Origin: Rosa chinensis
Taxonomy: Eukaryota > Streptophyta > Magnoliopsida > Rosales > Rosaceae
Direction: 5' to 3'
Assembly (NCBI RefSeq): GCF_002994745.2
Contig: NC_037092.1
Span: forward strand, 80,484,824 to 80,548,823
DNA: 64,000 nucleotides
Part shown: in pieces, positions 47,014-59,100 of the stretch
Layout of the letters: the number at the start of each line of letters is the position of its first letter
Position numbering within the stretch: the stretch's first letter is position 1
Notes under the pieces: generated by a model
The model's input: the letters and a program-made list of their open reading frames with translations, nothing else
Databases searched by the model: none
What the model was told of the DNA's origin: nothing
Made by a program: the position numbers and the translations under genes

Positions 47014-48145
47014 GGCCTTATTTTTGATTAATTTTCAACTTTTGTTGTAATTTTTTCCTTGACAATGCGTGTTAAGAATATACATGATGGCTTGTACATG
47101 AGGCCTTATTTTATAACAATATTTTTAGCTATACTCAAAAGCATACATTCATAGAGTGGCTTTGCGGCCAAAAGCAGTACAAATTGAAACGGTTACATTC
47201 ACAATTATAAGGCCAAAAGTGGCTTAAAAAAAATCATAAGGATTACAGATCTTCTATGAGTTTCTGGATCTTGTGGCGATAAGGGGAGGCGAGGTGATCG
47301 CTCATGTTCTTCCTCTCTTCACCCATATCCCGCCTCCGATCTGAGTCGCAGCTGCTATCATCTGTACCGGAGGAAGAGGGAAGGAAATAATCCATCGTAA
47401 CCCTTCCGGTTGATTATCCTCCGGGATGGAGATGGTCTTCAGAGAGAGCGTGACTCATAACCACATCTACCTCCAGGGGAAAAATGGAAGCCTGACACTC
47501 AGACCTCAGAGGTAGGCCGCGGAAGAAGAACAGTCGATCTCAAAGTGGCCTTCCGCCCTTCTCCCTCCTGCTCCACGCGTGAAACCGGTGAATCCCATCT
47601 GGATTTCCAGAGACCAAAGACATGCCACTGGACCTGAGATTAGGCCATAAGACCTACTCAGGTTTTGATATTAAGCCATAAGGCCTAGGAATTTTGAGGC
47701 TAAGGGTGAGATCGTGAGGAGAAGATTTCAGAAACTGAAGAAAGAGAAGTAAGGATCGAGAAACTATCTCTGGGAAAGCCATATTTGCTTGTGTTTATCA
47801 CTTCTCCAAAGTACAGGTATTTATAGGGCCAATCACAGTGGCCTCAACTGTGCGATGGGCAGTTGAAATCTTTTCGACGCCATCAATAAGAGTATCAATG
47901 GAATTGAATGCTAGGATCTCGGAAATGAAGGAAATTGAAAACGCGTGGGAAGCGGGGCAGTCTTCAAGGAGGTAACGGCTCCATTTCGAGATTATCTTTT
48001 CAAACAGTTTCAATAGCAATAAAGGCAAATTAAAGGCTGAACTGCTCGAAAATTTGAACATATATTTGGGCCAAGTGATGTGGGCTAGATATTTGAATTA
48101 TAAATAATAATATTGTTCATACAAAATGGGCCTAATAGTAGAAGA
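47014..48145. other. Tat 3' noncoding region with antisense promoter
   Basis: AGGCCTTATTTT-like phrases recur at 46925, 47012 and 47101. On the minus strand TATAAATA at 47818-47825 is followed by two small frames: 47654-47782 (42 codons, MAFPEIVSRSLL) and 47243-47395 (50 codons, MDYFLPSSSGTDDSS). No family is recognised for either; they may be peptides or leader of a noncoding antisense RNA. Confidence 0.4.
47818..47825 (-). promoter_or_regulatory. Antisense TATA box inside the Tat element
   Basis: CCTATAAATACC on the minus strand, preceded (upstream) by ATTGGC, a CCAAT-like box in reverse, and followed after about 40 bp by an ATG at 47782. Good agreement with a plant core promoter, but not tested. 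Confidence 0.45.
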
Positions 48146-51100
48146 CTAGAGTTTTCGGCGCGCATGGGTCAAACGAAGTAAATGTTCATCCAAGCGGAAA
48201 TTGGCATATGTAGCGGCTCGCTCCGCTTGTCGGACCACCTCGCAAGCTTGAGCCAGGTTCTGAGATAGGATTTCAGAGGCCGCTAGGGGTTGCTCCAGCA
48301 AGGGTTCCTCATGCTCAAGACGGGCTGTCACAGCGGTCAGTTGGGCCTGGAGATCTTGGATTTGGGACGGGAGATGATTTTGCGTGATCCGCAAGTCTCT
48401 AACAAGGGTAGCCCTATCTCCTAGAAAGTCACAAGAAGAATCCATTTGTTGAGCAAGGCCTTGATAATGGGCCTGGGCCTGTCTGGCTTGCGCGGTTGCA
48501 ACCTCTCTTTCATTAAGCCGCTGGGGGAGATTCTGTAGCAGTTCGTCTATCTCAATGAACTCGTCCTCAGTGATGGCGTGCTCGCGATGAAGAACCCTCA
48601 AATACTGCAGAGCTCGCATGAATGCGTGAGGCAGCAGGATTTCGGGACTCAAAAGACGGTGAAGCCCGTCCCTAGCTTCATCTATAACTCCGGGAGGAGT
48701 CACCTCAAGTACGCGAGCCAGTCTGTCCAATCTGGAGGGAGGCACAAGCATTGGATTTAGGGCAGCAGCAGCTGGACCCTCAAGAGGCTCCACAACAGGA
48801 ACCGCTTCCAGCACCGGCTCGACGTTCACCTCTCCTTCTTCTTCAGGAGCAGCAGGGGCAAGCTCTTGGTTAACCACATCTTCAGCAGCTGGGTCAGCGG
48901 GAGTAGCACCAAGTTCTTCAACAGCGATAGCTATTTCCTCGACAGGACCAGGATTCTGGGTTTAAGGAGGAATCATGAAAATTCCCAAAGAATCAGGTAA
49001 AGAATCAGGACATCATGCTGGTTAAAGAGAAACGTACCTCTATAGCCGGAGGCTTGCGGAGGATTGCTATCGGCAAGGGTTCTTGGGCCACCTCGTCAGG
49101 GATTAGATCAGGCGCTATCTCTGCCAGGACAGGTGTGATGTTTGGCTCCTCACGAATTGTATCTGAAAGAGGCAATCTTTCTTCCACTTCAGGTGACCTA
49201 TCATCTATGACTTGTACCGGGATCAGAGCTAGTTGTATATTGCTCGCAGTACTGACAAGAGGTGGAGGATTATTGGAACCAGTGGGCGCTTGGGCCTGTG
49301 AAGAAGATGTGCCTTCACCGACGGCTGAGGAGCCTTCCCTAGTTTGTCTTGAGGATCTACGACGAACCTACAAGCAAGGATTGTTATATGGTAGCACGGC
49401 ATAAAAAGAAAATTCCAATGTGCACTTTTAGTTTCTTACTAGTCGGTCAGCGATTGGTTCATCTTCCGCCCACGGATCAGTTCGAGGGTCAGAGCGACTG
49501 CGCTTGAGGGCCAAGATAGCAGCGATCTGCCGAATTCAAAGGAAAGGATTAGACTTGACTTGATAAGAAAACATTGTTTGTTTAATCAACAAAGTTCTTA
49601 CCGTTTGCGGGTCATCCTCGTCGGAAAAGGAACCTTCTACTTCAGGCTCCGTTATCACTGTCTTTTGCTTCCCGGACTGTCCAGTGGCTAGGGAAGCATT
49701 AACCGCGGGGCTGCCGGAAGGTGGCACATTTCCCTGGTGCTGCAAAGTTTGAGTTAAAAGGAAGAGTGAAAGAAGGACTAAAATATGAACTGAGATACTT
49801 ACATTTTGAGGGGGCTCGCGAATTACGATACCAGCCTGGGCTTGGCGCGGGGCTCGCGCCTGTTGTGGAGCCGGCTTAGGAGGAGGCGGGGATTGTGTAG
49901 CGTCTTCAGAGAAGCGATCAAGTAGCTCAATATCAGTAGCATAGGGACATCTCAGCTCCCTAAAAATGGTTGTGAAGTGTTCATCATCCCGCTGGCTCCA
50001 GCAATTAACGGAAACTTCTTCCCACCATTCCTCGTATCCCTCCTCAGTCCCATCCACAGCGTCGATATCCTTAGCCCAATCGGGAAGATCAACCAGTGCG
50101 AGCATGCTTTGTACCGGCACAGGCCCAGAAGGGGGCCCAAATCTACGCCAGGAGGTGTTGTAGTTCCAAGCATCATATAGCGGGAATGGCACTAATTGGA
50201 TGAGGCCGAATTGGCGAGCGAAATGGTTAGGAGCGTAAAGCTCATAACTAAGTTCCGCAGCAGCAATTCTGATGTCTGAACAGGAGATCGCTGTAGCGAG
50301 GAGCGCTAGGGAGGAATCTGTTTTCAAGCGGAGCAGGGAATCTCCTGCCCAGTACTAAGTCGCAGTAGGGGATCTCATGCAGAAGGTACAGGTAAGTAAA
50401 GCACTCAGAGTAAGGAGGAGATGAGTACTTTTCTCGCAGCTGAGCCATTGACCCAAGAGTTGGTCAGCCGGTGGAAGCAGCGGGATAACATCGCGACGAA
50501 AATATGGGAAATAGGTTTGGATCCAGAAGTCAAGAATCCAAAAAGGGCCAGAAATGCTAGTCTCGAAAGGATGCATAGTGGCCTGGTAGAGAGTCCAATA
50601 GAGGGCGCCCAACACAGGTTGCCCGAGCCCGACACTGCGGCCGTTATAGAGGGCCGTTGCCAAAAGAGTCCAAGCACCGGTGGGTTTACAGGAGGAAGTA
50701 CATAAGACGAATTTACAGAGCCAGTATTCTAAGAAAGCAATTCTGCCAGTCGCATTATGGTCCCGGCTGTAATAAGACAGCCACCATGGGTAGGAGCCGC
50801 TATGGGCGCTGTGACCATGTTGGGCCATGGTCACAGTGAAAGTGATAGAGTCGAATTGGCCATGTAGATAAGGCTCGCCATCAATGGGTAGGTCAGTGAT
50901 GGTAAGAATATCCAGTAAAGTGATACCCATTTGGCCAAATTGAAAATCAAAGGTGTTTGTGAAGGTGTTCCAAAAACACAAAAAGGCAGCGAGCGGTGAA
51001 CGATTGCCACCGTGCGAAAGACGGAAACAGAGATCAATAGTGTGAGTGATACTTGCTGCGTTCCAGCGAGCTAGATCTCGTGTTCGTGCTTCGCTATACC

Positions 51101-51432
51101 AGGAAAGCTCTGCCGCGCTGATTGAGGATGGACAGTGCCCTATCTTTGCTCGATGATTCTGGGCACCCCAACTAGTGAACTCCAGGACTCCTTCGGAGGA
51201 CCGGGATGGGTCGATGAACGGGCAGGCCATAGAAGGCGATTGCGTCGGCCAGAATAGAGTCTCGCGGCGCTGGGCCCAGCCCAACATGATGATTTGGGAA
51301 CCGGAGGAGTAGGGGTCTTTGAATATTGGTATGGAGGCGAATGCGGACACCGATGCTGGTTCCCCAAGTGTAGGCGGCCTGTTCATTCAGTTCTTCTTCT
51401 TGGTCGATGACTATCTTCTTAGGAGGAGCCAT
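48146..51432 (-). pseudogene. Antisense spliced gene with a plant-mobile-domain-like protein
   Basis: Runs opposite to the retrotransposon. Proposed exons (minus): 51432-49803, 49739-49602, 49526-49440, 49367-49038, 48955-48146, with introns of 63, 75, 72 and 82 bp. Donors are GTAAGT, GTAAGA, GTAAGA and GTACGT, acceptors all end in AG, and every junction is phase 0. Exon 1 encodes a region like the plant mobile domain (aminotransferase-like): ITLLDILTITDLPIDGEP, a WLCKFVLC block, ALYNGRSVGLGQPVLGALYW, then YAPNHFARQFGLIQLVPFPL. The last exons are Pro/Glu-rich and end in a coiled-coil-like region (AQARQAQAHYQGLAQQ). Exon 1 has frameshifts near 51383, 50440 and 50320, so this copy is probably dead. 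Extra antisense frames are known in Tat elements; here the intron structure is directly visible. Confidence 0.7.
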
Positions 51433-51683
51433 TTCTGGGTTTCTGAGAGGAAGATATTGGCAGTAAGAGGGTTTCTGGGTTTTAGGAGACTAAAAGAGTT
51501 TCTGATGTGACAGGTCTGAAGTGGCTGCAGGTTCAAATAAGAAATTTTGTGAGGGAAACGATACGACAGAAAGGCGTTTTCGCAAGCGAAAGGACGCAAT
51601 CCTCATTAATGATATCGTTTCAAGCAATCAGTGTGTTGTTTTAGCCCCCTTCAATCAGTTACATCTTCGCGGGCCTGCTTTCG

Positions 51684-51698
51684 GGGCCTGGGGGGCAA
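51684..51698 (+). other. Polypurine tract of the Tat element
   Basis: CGGGGCCTGGGGGGCAA-type sequence ends directly at the 3' LTR start (TG at 51699); plus-strand DNA synthesis starts at such a tract. Confidence 0.6.
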
Positions 51699-52508
51699 TG
51701 TTTGAGCCCAAAAGTAATTTTGGCAAGATCTTTTAGTGGATTTAGCACAGCGGGCCGACACCTGCGGCCCAAAAATAAGCCTGCTTAGGTTTGGGTTACA
51801 GCTTCGCCCATTCCGTAATCCATAAGGAAAACGAAATCTTATTGGAGTCAAGTAGCAGAGATTGAATAGGAAACTTCAATCAATAATTCTTCTATAGCAA
51901 GGAATAGTCGAAACCCTAGTTATAAATACTAGGTTTCAAGGACGAAAGAAGGACTTCTCTCCAATTAATTAATCCTAGCGATTACAAAGGCTCCCCAGAG
52001 CAAACCTTCAACCTCGTTGAAACCCGGTGACCGCGCGTCAGTCCTAGTCTCTCCAAGAGCCGACTGTCAGCATTACCAGATCAACCCGGCAATCGTGCTT
52101 CCAGTCCAAGTTTCTTCAAGAGCCGACTGTTAGTGCCACTGCCACCGATACCACCAGCGAAGCAAGGGTAACACCCTCGCAACCCAGCGAAGCTAAGGTC
52201 ACGCTTTAGCAAAACCCGTGCTTTCTCCAAACTTCCCAGTGATTGCTCTGCTCAGCCTACCACGTTGAGTATCGATTCAGTGACGCGAAGAGATCACATC
52301 CAAAGTCCTTATCCGTAAGGCAAGAAGTCCTTTCTCCGAAGGCTAGAGAAGAACCTTGTGGTGAGGTTGGTGCTTTCCTCGTCCACAACGCTTGAAGAAG
52401 AAGTTAGGTCAAGGGACTCCCCCAATGACTGCACCCCACGGTGCTGGCACGCCCGCACACACGCTCAAAAGAGATAGTTGGCAAGCCAACTGGTTTTGGA
52501 GCCAAACG
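51699..52508 (+). repeat. 3' LTR of the Tat element
   Basis: 810 bp, same length as the 5' LTR with about 45 differences by hand count, followed by the target duplication GAGGT at 52509-52513. The final base is G where the 5' LTR has A. Confidence 0.92.
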
Positions 52509-52560
52509 GAGGTTATGATGTAAATCTTTTATATTTCATTTCTACTCTCTTCTTTGGCAG

Positions 52561-52648
52561 TTCAAGTGTTGCTAATATACCTTGGAACAGACTTAGAATC
52601 GGCTTTGTTTCTTGAGGCAACATGTTTTCTTATTTTGCCTTCTAAGTT
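52561..52648 (+). other. Possible host exon next to the MULE
   Basis: After a splice-acceptor-like TCTTTGGCAG, one frame reads QVLLIYLGTDLESALFLE and then ATCFLILPSK without a stop up to the MULE insertion. It resembles protein-coding sequence but no family was recognised. Confidence 0.25.
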
Positions 52649-53162
52649 GAGAAAAATTCAATCACTGTCCCCAAATTATGCTGCCAAGGCCAATTTGATA
52701 CCCGAACTCTCAAAAGTATCAATGTGATACCCAAAGACATATTTTGATATCAACGTGATACTTCCGTCAAAAATTCCTAACGGCTCCGTTATTTGATGAC
52801 GTGGCAAGCACGTGGAGACAAAAAAAGAAGTTAAATGACCAACTTACCCTTTTGTTTTTGTTAATTCATTTTTATTTTTATTTTTCTTTTCATTTCTTCT
52901 TCTTCTTCTTCTTCTTCTTCTGTTCTAACTAAACCGCCGCAACCTCCGAAGCAAGCTCCGCCACCAGCCACTAGCCACCAACCACTCACCCCAAAATGAA
53001 TTCCGATTTCGGCCTCGAACGTGAGCTCAGCCCCGACCATAGGCACCTCCCCCAACATCAAGAATCTCACATTACATGCAAATGCAGCAATTTGACAACT
53101 TCTAATCCAATTCAAATTGAGAAAACAAGAACAAACAATGTCTAAAAACAAGAACAAACAAT

Positions 53163-53830
53163 TCAACTTCTAATCCAAAATTGGACCACCTGAAAACTTT
53201 CACGGTCAATCTCCTCATCACCACTTCCATTACCTATCTGCTCTACACCACTTATCTCACCTTCTTCAAGTTCAAAAGCCTCCTCATTGCCCTCCTTCTC
53301 CGCCTCCGCCTTCACATTCCCTTCTCCATCCTTCTCCTCATCCATATCATCACTCTCTCTCTCATCCTCCTCCTCCTCATCACTAGAGCTACTACTCGAA
53401 GAAGATGATGCTGCTGATGAACTCTCACTCTCACTCTCACTCTCCAAATCCGAACTTTCGCTCTCAATCCCACTCTCCATTTTTCTCTTCACACCCTCCA
53501 CACCTTCGATTTTCGTCTCCAAATCCTCACTCACTTCATTCCCACTATCAAGAACCAAACTTTCTTCATTCCCTCCAACCAAACTAACCTTCCCCAACTC
53601 TTCTTCAATAGAACTCCTCAAATTTTTTGAAACTTCAGACTTCACGTTGACCACACTACCAAGCCCACAATCAATTGGGTCGGATCCATTAACCTCCACC
53701 ACCTACCGCAGACTTCACCTCCACCACAGAACCACGCTCACAGTCAATTGGCTCGTCGTCGCCCTCAAATTTGTCGTCGCCCTCTCGGTTATAGCCAAAT
53801 TAGAATCCTCCCCAATCAAACCAGATGCGA
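53163..53830 (-). pseudogene. NAF1: Captured NAF1-like fragment (H/ACA snoRNP assembly factor)
   Basis: A 179-codon frame (53702-53163) shows the acidic and Ser-rich pattern of the N-terminal half of plant NAF1: SIEEELGKVSLVGGN, LESESESESSSAAS and a Ser run followed by DEEEEDE, then AFELEEGEISG. The sequence just upstream to about 53830, read in a different frame, gives a related repeat (EPIDCERGSVVEVKS against DPIDCGLGSVVNVKS), so a frameshift separates the two. The central GAR1-like domain that binds the H/ACA protein is missing; coding ends in the MULE. Low-complexity similarity makes the name provisional. Confidence 0.5.
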
Positions 53831-54155
53831 GCTTCGTCCTTATCTCATTAATCCTCCCCAATACACATTCACCAAGTCGCCTCCCTTTGTAATCGTCTGT
53901 AAATCCGACGTTGTACCGGCGCCAGAGCTTGAAGTCTGAGGTGAGCTGCGCGGTGGGCTCGACTCCGGCGTTGAGGGCGAATTTGTCGGGGGTTTTGATG
54001 GTGACGTCGACGTTGCCGTAGAGGCCGTGGGCGGTGAAGATAGTGATCATGAGATGAGGACCAGATAAAGTAGTTGGTGGATTCGAGGCGGATGGGTATG
54101 AGATATGATGTGTGAGGACCAGATTTGGGGTTTTTGGGTAGGAGGAAGCGGCCAT
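53831..54155 (-). pseudogene. Captured start exon of an unrecognised gene
   Basis: Begins with ATG in good context (ACCATGGCC) directly inside the right TIR and reads MAASSYPKTPNLVLTHHI, later LYGNVDVTIKTPDKFALN and LTSDFKLWRRYNVGFTD, about 108 codons before the NAF1-like part. The composition looks like a real globular or beta-rich protein; I cannot name it. Joined to the NAF1-like sequence it would make a chimeric frame. Confidence 0.45.
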
Positions 54156-54466
54156 GGTGGAGAGTGAGAAAGGAGAGAGGATCAGATTGCGAAAAGGGGA
54201 GAGACAGAGAGAGATCTGTTTTGTTTTTTTTAATTAATTAATTAGTAGAGAAAGACAATTTTACCCCTGATAAAAAAATCACATAGGACCCACGTGCTTG
54301 CCACGTCAGCAAACAGACGGCCCCGTTAGGAATTTTTGACGGAAGTATCACGTTGATATCAAAATATGTCTTTGGGTATCACATTGATACTTTTGAGAGT
54401 TCGGGTATCAAATTGGCCTTGGTAGCATAGTTTGGGGACGGTGACTGAATTTTTCTCTTCTAAGTT

Positions 54467-56130
54467 TCATTATAATACATTAATGTGATTTAAAAGTTAA
54501 AACAGAATGGCAGTACATCACTAACTGAAAATCAATCACACATATGCACCAAACTTCTAGACCTGACGAGGTGTGGCGTTGAGTTTGGGAGAGGCCCTTG
54601 AAGAGGGCAGGTTATTTGTTGAGGTTTAGATGAGTTTTGTGCTTTTGAGATAACTCATTATCGGAGGGTTAGTTTTAAGATAGGGAAATTTGGAATGAAA
54701 ATAGATCACTCCCTCTCTGATTCAGAAGACTGATGCTGACAATGCTGCAGCAGAGCTTAGAGTAAGTGGGTGATGGCAAGGCCAATAACAGTCTAAGCTT
54801 AGAGCAAGTGAAAGCATAAAAAGTTGCACAAACTGGAAACCAGAGATCTAAGACTGAGGGAGCCTATTAGAATTTCTGAAAGGACCAAATGGTTTATTTC
54901 CCGGAGTGTATTCAGTGCACTAGTGCATATGCACTAGAGGGGCTATGATGATGTGGCTGTTCGTCTCTATCTGGGCTACATTGGCTAACAGTCTCTACAG
55001 AGAGCCAAGTAATGGATGCCCACTCTCGCTGACCCGGCAAGTCCAAAAGGCCGATGGCATAGGTTTTGCATTGTCTGCTTCAAATTTGTTTGCAACAAGG
55101 AGTTGGCAATGATCAGCCAGAGCTGGTAGCAGTTAAGCATCCATTGTCCGGTGGCTTGTCTTCGCTTGCTCCCTTTTATGGTACCTCTTTCTGCCATTTA
55201 AGTTTTCAATGAGTTTCTTGTGTATCTAATCTAAAAAAACGCTCTTTCTACCTTCTCACTTCTGAGGGGTCTTTACAGTCCATTTGACAACGGTGCTTGC
55301 AACATTAACTCAGCGGCTGCTTCAAGCAAAGGTCTGATATAATTTTTTATTGTTCTAATTTTTAATTTTCATTTTAGTGACATCTGTATTCATGTCTATG
55401 TTGTGGATCTAACAGTTTTCATCTTCCTCCACAAATTGTGATTTTGAAGCTAATTTAGGAACGGGAGTAAAAGGAGGCAGTGGAGGAAAGAAAGTACAAG
55501 AACCACTGCAGCACAAAGTTGAGAATGGTAAAGCATTTCGCTTAGCAGAACAGCAATTTTCTGTTCGTAGGAGGAGGGAGGGGGTTTTTAGATAGGCTTG
55601 CTATGCTCCTACGACAATTATTCACTCAGTGGAGATGGTGAGGCGCCGCTGATGGTGGTGCTTTGAGGCATGAAGATGACCCAGCTCTCTGCTCATGCAA
55701 TGAATACAATTAATCCCTTGGTTTGATCTGAAAGTGATTGTATGTTGGTCAAAGAAAGAGAATCCAACTATTGGCCATAAGGTGCTCTGTTACCTTCTTT
55801 CTCTATTTGTTTCCTAGTTTCATCTTCCCAAAACTTGGTCTCTTTAATCTGGTTTTCAAATAAGTATGTTATATGCCAAATGAAGTCCCTCATCTCCTTT
55901 ATTTATTTATTTTATTTTATCTTTTATTTTTTGTAATTTGGAGTTGGAATAATTATTAATGACTATATATATAGTAAGCGACTGTTTTGCAGAAGACAGT
56001 TTAGTTAGCTGATTGAAATAGTATACCGATGTTCGTTGAAAATTTTGTTTGGAAAACAATAAGCAATATTGGTAATAGCCTAATTTTGTATGTAAACATC
56101 CAAACTTCAGTTAACAATCATTTAATTGGA
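54467..56130. other. Host flank with possible exons
   Basis: 55279-55331 and 55416-55527 are bounded by AG and GT splice-like sites and join in frame to read HLTTVLATLTQRLLQAK then FSSSSTNCDFEANLGTG. No family is recognised. The rest is noncoding. Confidence 0.28.
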
Positions 56131-56145
56131 GGCAGGACATCATCT

Positions 56146-59100
56146 TTTTTTTTTTTTTGAACAAAGGACTTTTATTGATAAAAAACCTCAAGTGAGGTAT
56201 TGGAGATCGTGACTGAGAACATCACGAATACATTCAGGGACTAGTCCCAACCATACAGAGTTGTGGTTTGCCTCAAAACCTATTCCCGCCAATCTATGTG
56301 CTACCAAATTACTAGATCGGGGTTGATAGCAAATGCGAATGCTGGGGATGCATTGCATGGCACATTGTATATCATCTATTAAACGTCCATTAGCTAACAT
56401 GCTGTGATCTGGGCTGAGAGCTTCAGCAATAGCCACTGTACTATCACTCTCGATGACAGCCTGCTGCACTTGAAGGGAAACCAGAAAATCTACTCCTGCT
56501 CTAATGGCTAAAAGTTCACATTGCTTAGGAGATGCAGCATGCTGAACTGGTCTTGCAAAAGCTGCAACAGAATTTCCTGAGGCATCCCTTAACACTCCCC
56601 CTATTCCACCTGTGGTTTGTTGAGGTAAGAAGGCTGCATCCATATTCAGTTTGAAGGCCCCATCTTCAGCAGGCTTCCATCTTGTTCTTGGTTGTTTGTG
56701 AGGCTGCTTCACAGTACCTTGAGCTTTCTGATACTCATCACACCATGCAAAACTGCTTAATATGACATCTTGAGCTGTCTGCCTGGTTCCTGCCCAGAGC
56801 ACATTGTTGTCGTTCTTCCAAAGGGCCCATATTATCATCATTAAACGTGCAAAAAGATCTGAGCTTAGAGTTAATGCCCGTTCCAACATCCAATCCTTAA
56901 AGTTGATCGATGGCAGTAGGGTAGCTTGTAAATGAAATGGTGGACCTGAAAGAATAGTTGAAGCTATTTGACACATACAGAAAAGATGTGTCACATCTTC
57001 TAACTGGAGGTTACAGAGTATACATCTGGTGTCTCCACTATAACCTTTAGTAAGTAATCTCTCTCTCGTGGGGAGTAGGTTGTTACACGCTCTCCACACA
57101 CATATGCTTACCTTTCCAGGTACTTTGGCCTTCCATAAACATCGCCAAAGTTCTTTGTATGGATCACCATTGGAGGTAGACGTGAGAGTATTTTGCATGA
57201 CTGCGACCCTTGCAATCCAATATGCCGACTTAACAGAGTAATATCCTCTCTTTTCCGGACTCCAAATTAACCTATCCGGACTATGATTTCTGCTCAAAGG
57301 AATACAGAGAATGCGAGAGGCTATATCATTTGGAAAGAGACTATGCACTACCCCCAGTTTCCATTGTCGGTTTGGAGCATCAATAAGATCAGCAACTTTG
57401 TTAAAAGAAGTGTTTTGGGGTCTAGTGGCTTGATACGAAGCATGTACAGGAATCCAGGGATCACACCAAATATCAACCTGTTCACCATCCCCAATTTTCC
57501 ATTGGACACCCGCCTTAAGCACTGCCCTACCTTGGAGTATACTCCTCCAGGAGAACGAAGGAGAATCACCCACTTCAGCCTCCCAGAATGAACATTGTGG
57601 AAAGTATCTAGCCTTGTACAACTGAGCAACTAGAGAGTGAGGATTGGAGAGAATCCTCCACCCCTGTTTAGCCAGCATTGCAATGTTGTACGCATAAATG
57701 TTTTTAAAGCCCATACCTCCCTCATGCTTGGTTAAACATAGTCTCTCCCATTCTCCCAACTTCTCCAATGGATTTTCTTTTTTTCCTCTGTGTCACCCCA
57801 AAAAAAAAGAAGCACATAGTTGATGTATATCATCACAAAGGCTTTTAGGCAGCAGGTAGCAATTCATGGCATATAGGGGCATTGTTTGAGCAACTGCCTT
57901 GATTAGTCCAGCGCAACTAAGAATCTTGGACTTCCAATTAATCAACTTCTTGGACAACTTGTCTTTGATATAAGCAAACTTTGCTGTTTTGGATTTACCA
58001 ACTCTCATTGGTAGACCGAGATATTTATCATGTTCATCCCTCCTGTCCACCGCAAGAATAGAAGCTAGACTGTTTTGAAGATCAATGTGGACATTCCTGC
58101 AAAAAACGACACTGCTTTTTTGGAAGTTAACCCGCTGGCCAGAGGCTTGCTCATATATATTAAGAATATGCTTAAAAGCAAGGCATTCTGCGGCATTAGC
58201 TGTGCCAAATAGAAGGGAATCATCCGCAAAAAATAAATGATGAAGGGTAGGAGCTTGAGGACACATAGTAAGTCCCTGAATAACATTGGATTGCACTGCT
58301 TGTGTGATGAGAGCAGAGAGACCTTCTGCACAGAGAATAAAAAAGTACGGTGATAATGGATCACCCTGTTTGATTCCTCTGGTAGGCAGTATGTGTGAAG
58401 TTGGTTCACCTTGCACTAAAATGGAGTAACTGACCGAGGTCACATTGTTCATGACCATAGTGATCCAATTAGGATGGAAACCTAATTTGGTGAGGATAGC
58501 CTGCAAGTATGGCCACTCTAACCTGTCATAAGCCTTACTGATGTTGAGTTTGAGGGAGAAAAAGCCAGTTACTTGTTGACGAAGTTTGTGCATGAAATGT
58601 GCGACTTCATTTGCTACCAAGGTATTATCAGAGATTAGTCTATTTGGGACATATGCACTCTGCAGAGGAGATATGATCTGAGGTAGCCAAAACTTAAGTC
58701 GATTTGCAACGACCTTAGAACACATCCTGCAGATGACATTGCTTAGAGCAATTGGCCTGAATTGGGCAGCTTCTTTAGGGTTTTTTATCTTTGGGATCAA
58801 GCATAAGTAAGTGAAGTTGGTGGAACGACTCATATCTCCTGTTTCTAGAAATCCATGCACTGCCACACCAACATCAAATCCAACAATATGCCAATATTTC
58901 TGGAAGAAGAAAGGAGACATACCATCAGGGCCGGGACTTTTTGATGGATGCATTTGAAAAAGTGCACTCTTAATTTCTTCGTCGGAGTAGGGCTGCATAA
59001 TATGCTCATTTATTTTAGGAGATACTTTACGTGGTGTTGCTTGCATGATTGTTGCTATAGCCTCTGAGTTGGTGTTTTCAGTTGAAAACACATGCCTGAA

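Larger units (their letters stand above)
38155..52508 (+). mobile_element. Ty3/gypsy retrotransposon, Tat group, with antisense gene
   Basis: 14,354 bp with two 810-bp LTRs (38155-38964, 51699-52508) and the target duplication GAGGT (38150-38154, 52509-52513). Order: LTR, primer site (TGGCACGCCTAGTGGGA from 38968), gag, protease, RT, RNase H, a second (archaeal-like) RNase H, integrase, a 4.7 kb 3' region with an antisense spliced gene, purine tract, LTR. The dual RNase H and the long region between integrase and 3' LTR identify the Tat lineage. I count about 45 LTR differences (about 5.6%). The 3' LTR ends CG instead of CA. Many premature stops make it non-autonomous now. Confidence 0.93.
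52649..54457 (-). mobile_element. Pack-MULE: Mutator-like element carrying host gene fragments
   Basis: 1,809 bp with inverted repeats of about 170 bp (52649-52820 and 54287-54457) that are nearly identical, starting GAGAAAAATTCA. A perfect 9-bp target duplication TTCTAAGTT lies at 52640-52648 and 54458-54466. Long TIRs plus a 9-bp duplication define Mutator-like elements. The interior has no transposase but minus-strand coding sequence from at least one host gene (NAF1-like) and another start exon. The near identity of the arms suggests a fairly young element. Confidence 0.92.
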
